Shown piece by piece: positions 46,359 to 46,597 of a stretch of 46,597 nucleotides of DNA (the first letter of the stretch is position 1; each line of letters begins with the position of its first letter). The stretch covers positions 1 to 46,597 of the forward strand of contig UPXY01000015.1 in the NCBI GenBank assembly GCA_900538305.1. Reading direction: 5' to 3'. Origin of the DNA: an uncultured Collinsella sp. (GTDB lineage Bacteria; Actinomycetota; Coriobacteriia; Coriobacteriales; Coriobacteriaceae). The position numbers and the translations under genes were made by a program. Under the pieces are notes generated by a model that did no database searches, was not told the DNA's origin, and was given only the letters and a program-made list of their open reading frames with translations.

Positions 46359-46597
46359 GGCGGATTCACATTAAGGTTGCACCACCCAGGAGGGCGGTGG
46401 ACCGTGTACAGTGACGACGTGAGGAGAGGGGTGCTCGCCGACGTCGCCTCGGGCTCGAGCGCGAGCGCGGCCGCGCGGCGGGCGGGGGTCTCCCGCGAGG
46501 CCTCCAGGAAGTGGTGCGCCGCGGCGGGGATGTCGCTCCGCCCCGGCCGGATTGGGGGAGCCATGCCGGAGCCGGAGCCCGCCGGCCCCAGGACGTC
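46359..46597 (+). mobile_element. Left end of an IS30-like insertion sequence (cut by window edge)
   Basis: The region holds the start of a transposase-like gene and upstream GGCGGATTCACATTAAGGTT (46359-46378), which may be the terminal inverted repeat. The base composition changes sharply here, from about 50% to over 75% GC. The other end lies outside the window, so the boundaries are tentative. Confidence 0.45.
46404..46597 (+). CDS. IS30-family-like transposase, N-terminal part only
   Basis: A GTG at 46404 follows AGGAGGG and opens a frame that runs off the window edge (64 full codons). The translation (VYSDDVRRGVLADVASGSSA, then AARRAGVSREASRKWCAAAG) is a helix-turn-helix of the kind that opens IS30 and related transposases: a basic helix, the SASAAARRAGVSREASRKW turn region and a following linker. 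The DDE catalytic core would lie beyond the window. GC content is far above the flanking DNA, in keeping with an inserted element. Confidence 0.6.
   Translation, partial: MYSDDVRRGVLADVASGSSASAAARRAGVSREASRKWCAAAGMSLRPGRIGGAMPEPEPAGPRT

Overview
The window is GC-rich bacterial chromosome with almost no unused space. Most genes have a strong GGAGG-type ribosome site, and the AT-rich stretches are confined to a few promoters and repeats. The gene content points to an anaerobic gut actinobacterium of the class Coriobacteriia, with a Collinsella-like genus the best guess: many PTS sugar uptake systems, a magnesium-type NRAMP carrier of the kind described from Eggerthella lenta, [NiFe]-hydrogenase maturation genes and dispersed palindromic repeats. 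This is inference from content; no rRNA or marker gene is present to prove it.

Layout. 0.3-3.4 kb: a two-gene magnesium unit, an MgtE-like membrane protein with PRC and CBS domains plus an NRAMP-related carrier. 3.7-5.9 kb: an acyltransferase-3/SGNH envelope O-acetyltransferase. 6.0-16.3 kb: a first carbohydrate locus with an RpiR/MurR regulator, a divergent MFS permease, a class II aldolase, a complete mannose-family PTS (IIA, IIB, IIC, IID), an aldo/keto reductase, an esterase and a kinase-HAD phosphatase fusion. 16.4-17.5 kb: a cytoplasmic GH172 (DUF2961) enzyme. 17.7-33.1 kb: a second, larger sugar-acid locus with a DeoR regulator, an SDR reductase, a fructose-family PTS in three separate proteins, a second class II aldolase, a DhuI-like isomerase of the RpiB/LacAB family, a GldA-like dehydrogenase, an IolC kinase, three small or membrane proteins, two AKR5-like reductases, and UxaB and UxaA. 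33.6-38.7 kb: an iron alcohol dehydrogenase, PyrE, a pair of related envelope proteins, and a HAD phosphatase. 38.8-44.6 kb (minus strand): a nickel/hydrogenase maturation operon, small protein-NikR-HypF-HypC-HypD-HypE, without hypA, hypB or hydrogenase subunits. 44.7-46.6 kb: thioredoxin, an unknown protein, an 8Fe ferredoxin and the left end of an IS30-like insertion sequence cut by the window edge.

How the genes work together. Both carbohydrate loci combine PTS import with a class II aldolase, dehydrogenases and isomerases, so phosphorylated sugars or sugar acids should end as triose phosphates. In the second locus UxaB and UxaA make 2-keto-3-deoxygluconate (KDG) from tagaturonate. The DhuI-like isomerase and the SDR resemble the streptococcal pair that turns unsaturated uronates into KDG. 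IolC with the adjacent aldolase resembles the last steps of inositol breakdown, but the rest of that pathway is absent. The mixture does not match one textbook pathway.

Repeats. At least five families of short palindromic elements lie between genes, several touching stop codons and one inside the hyp operon. Two families occur as a tandem composite at two places 11.6 kb apart. No CRISPR array, rRNA or tRNA gene was seen.
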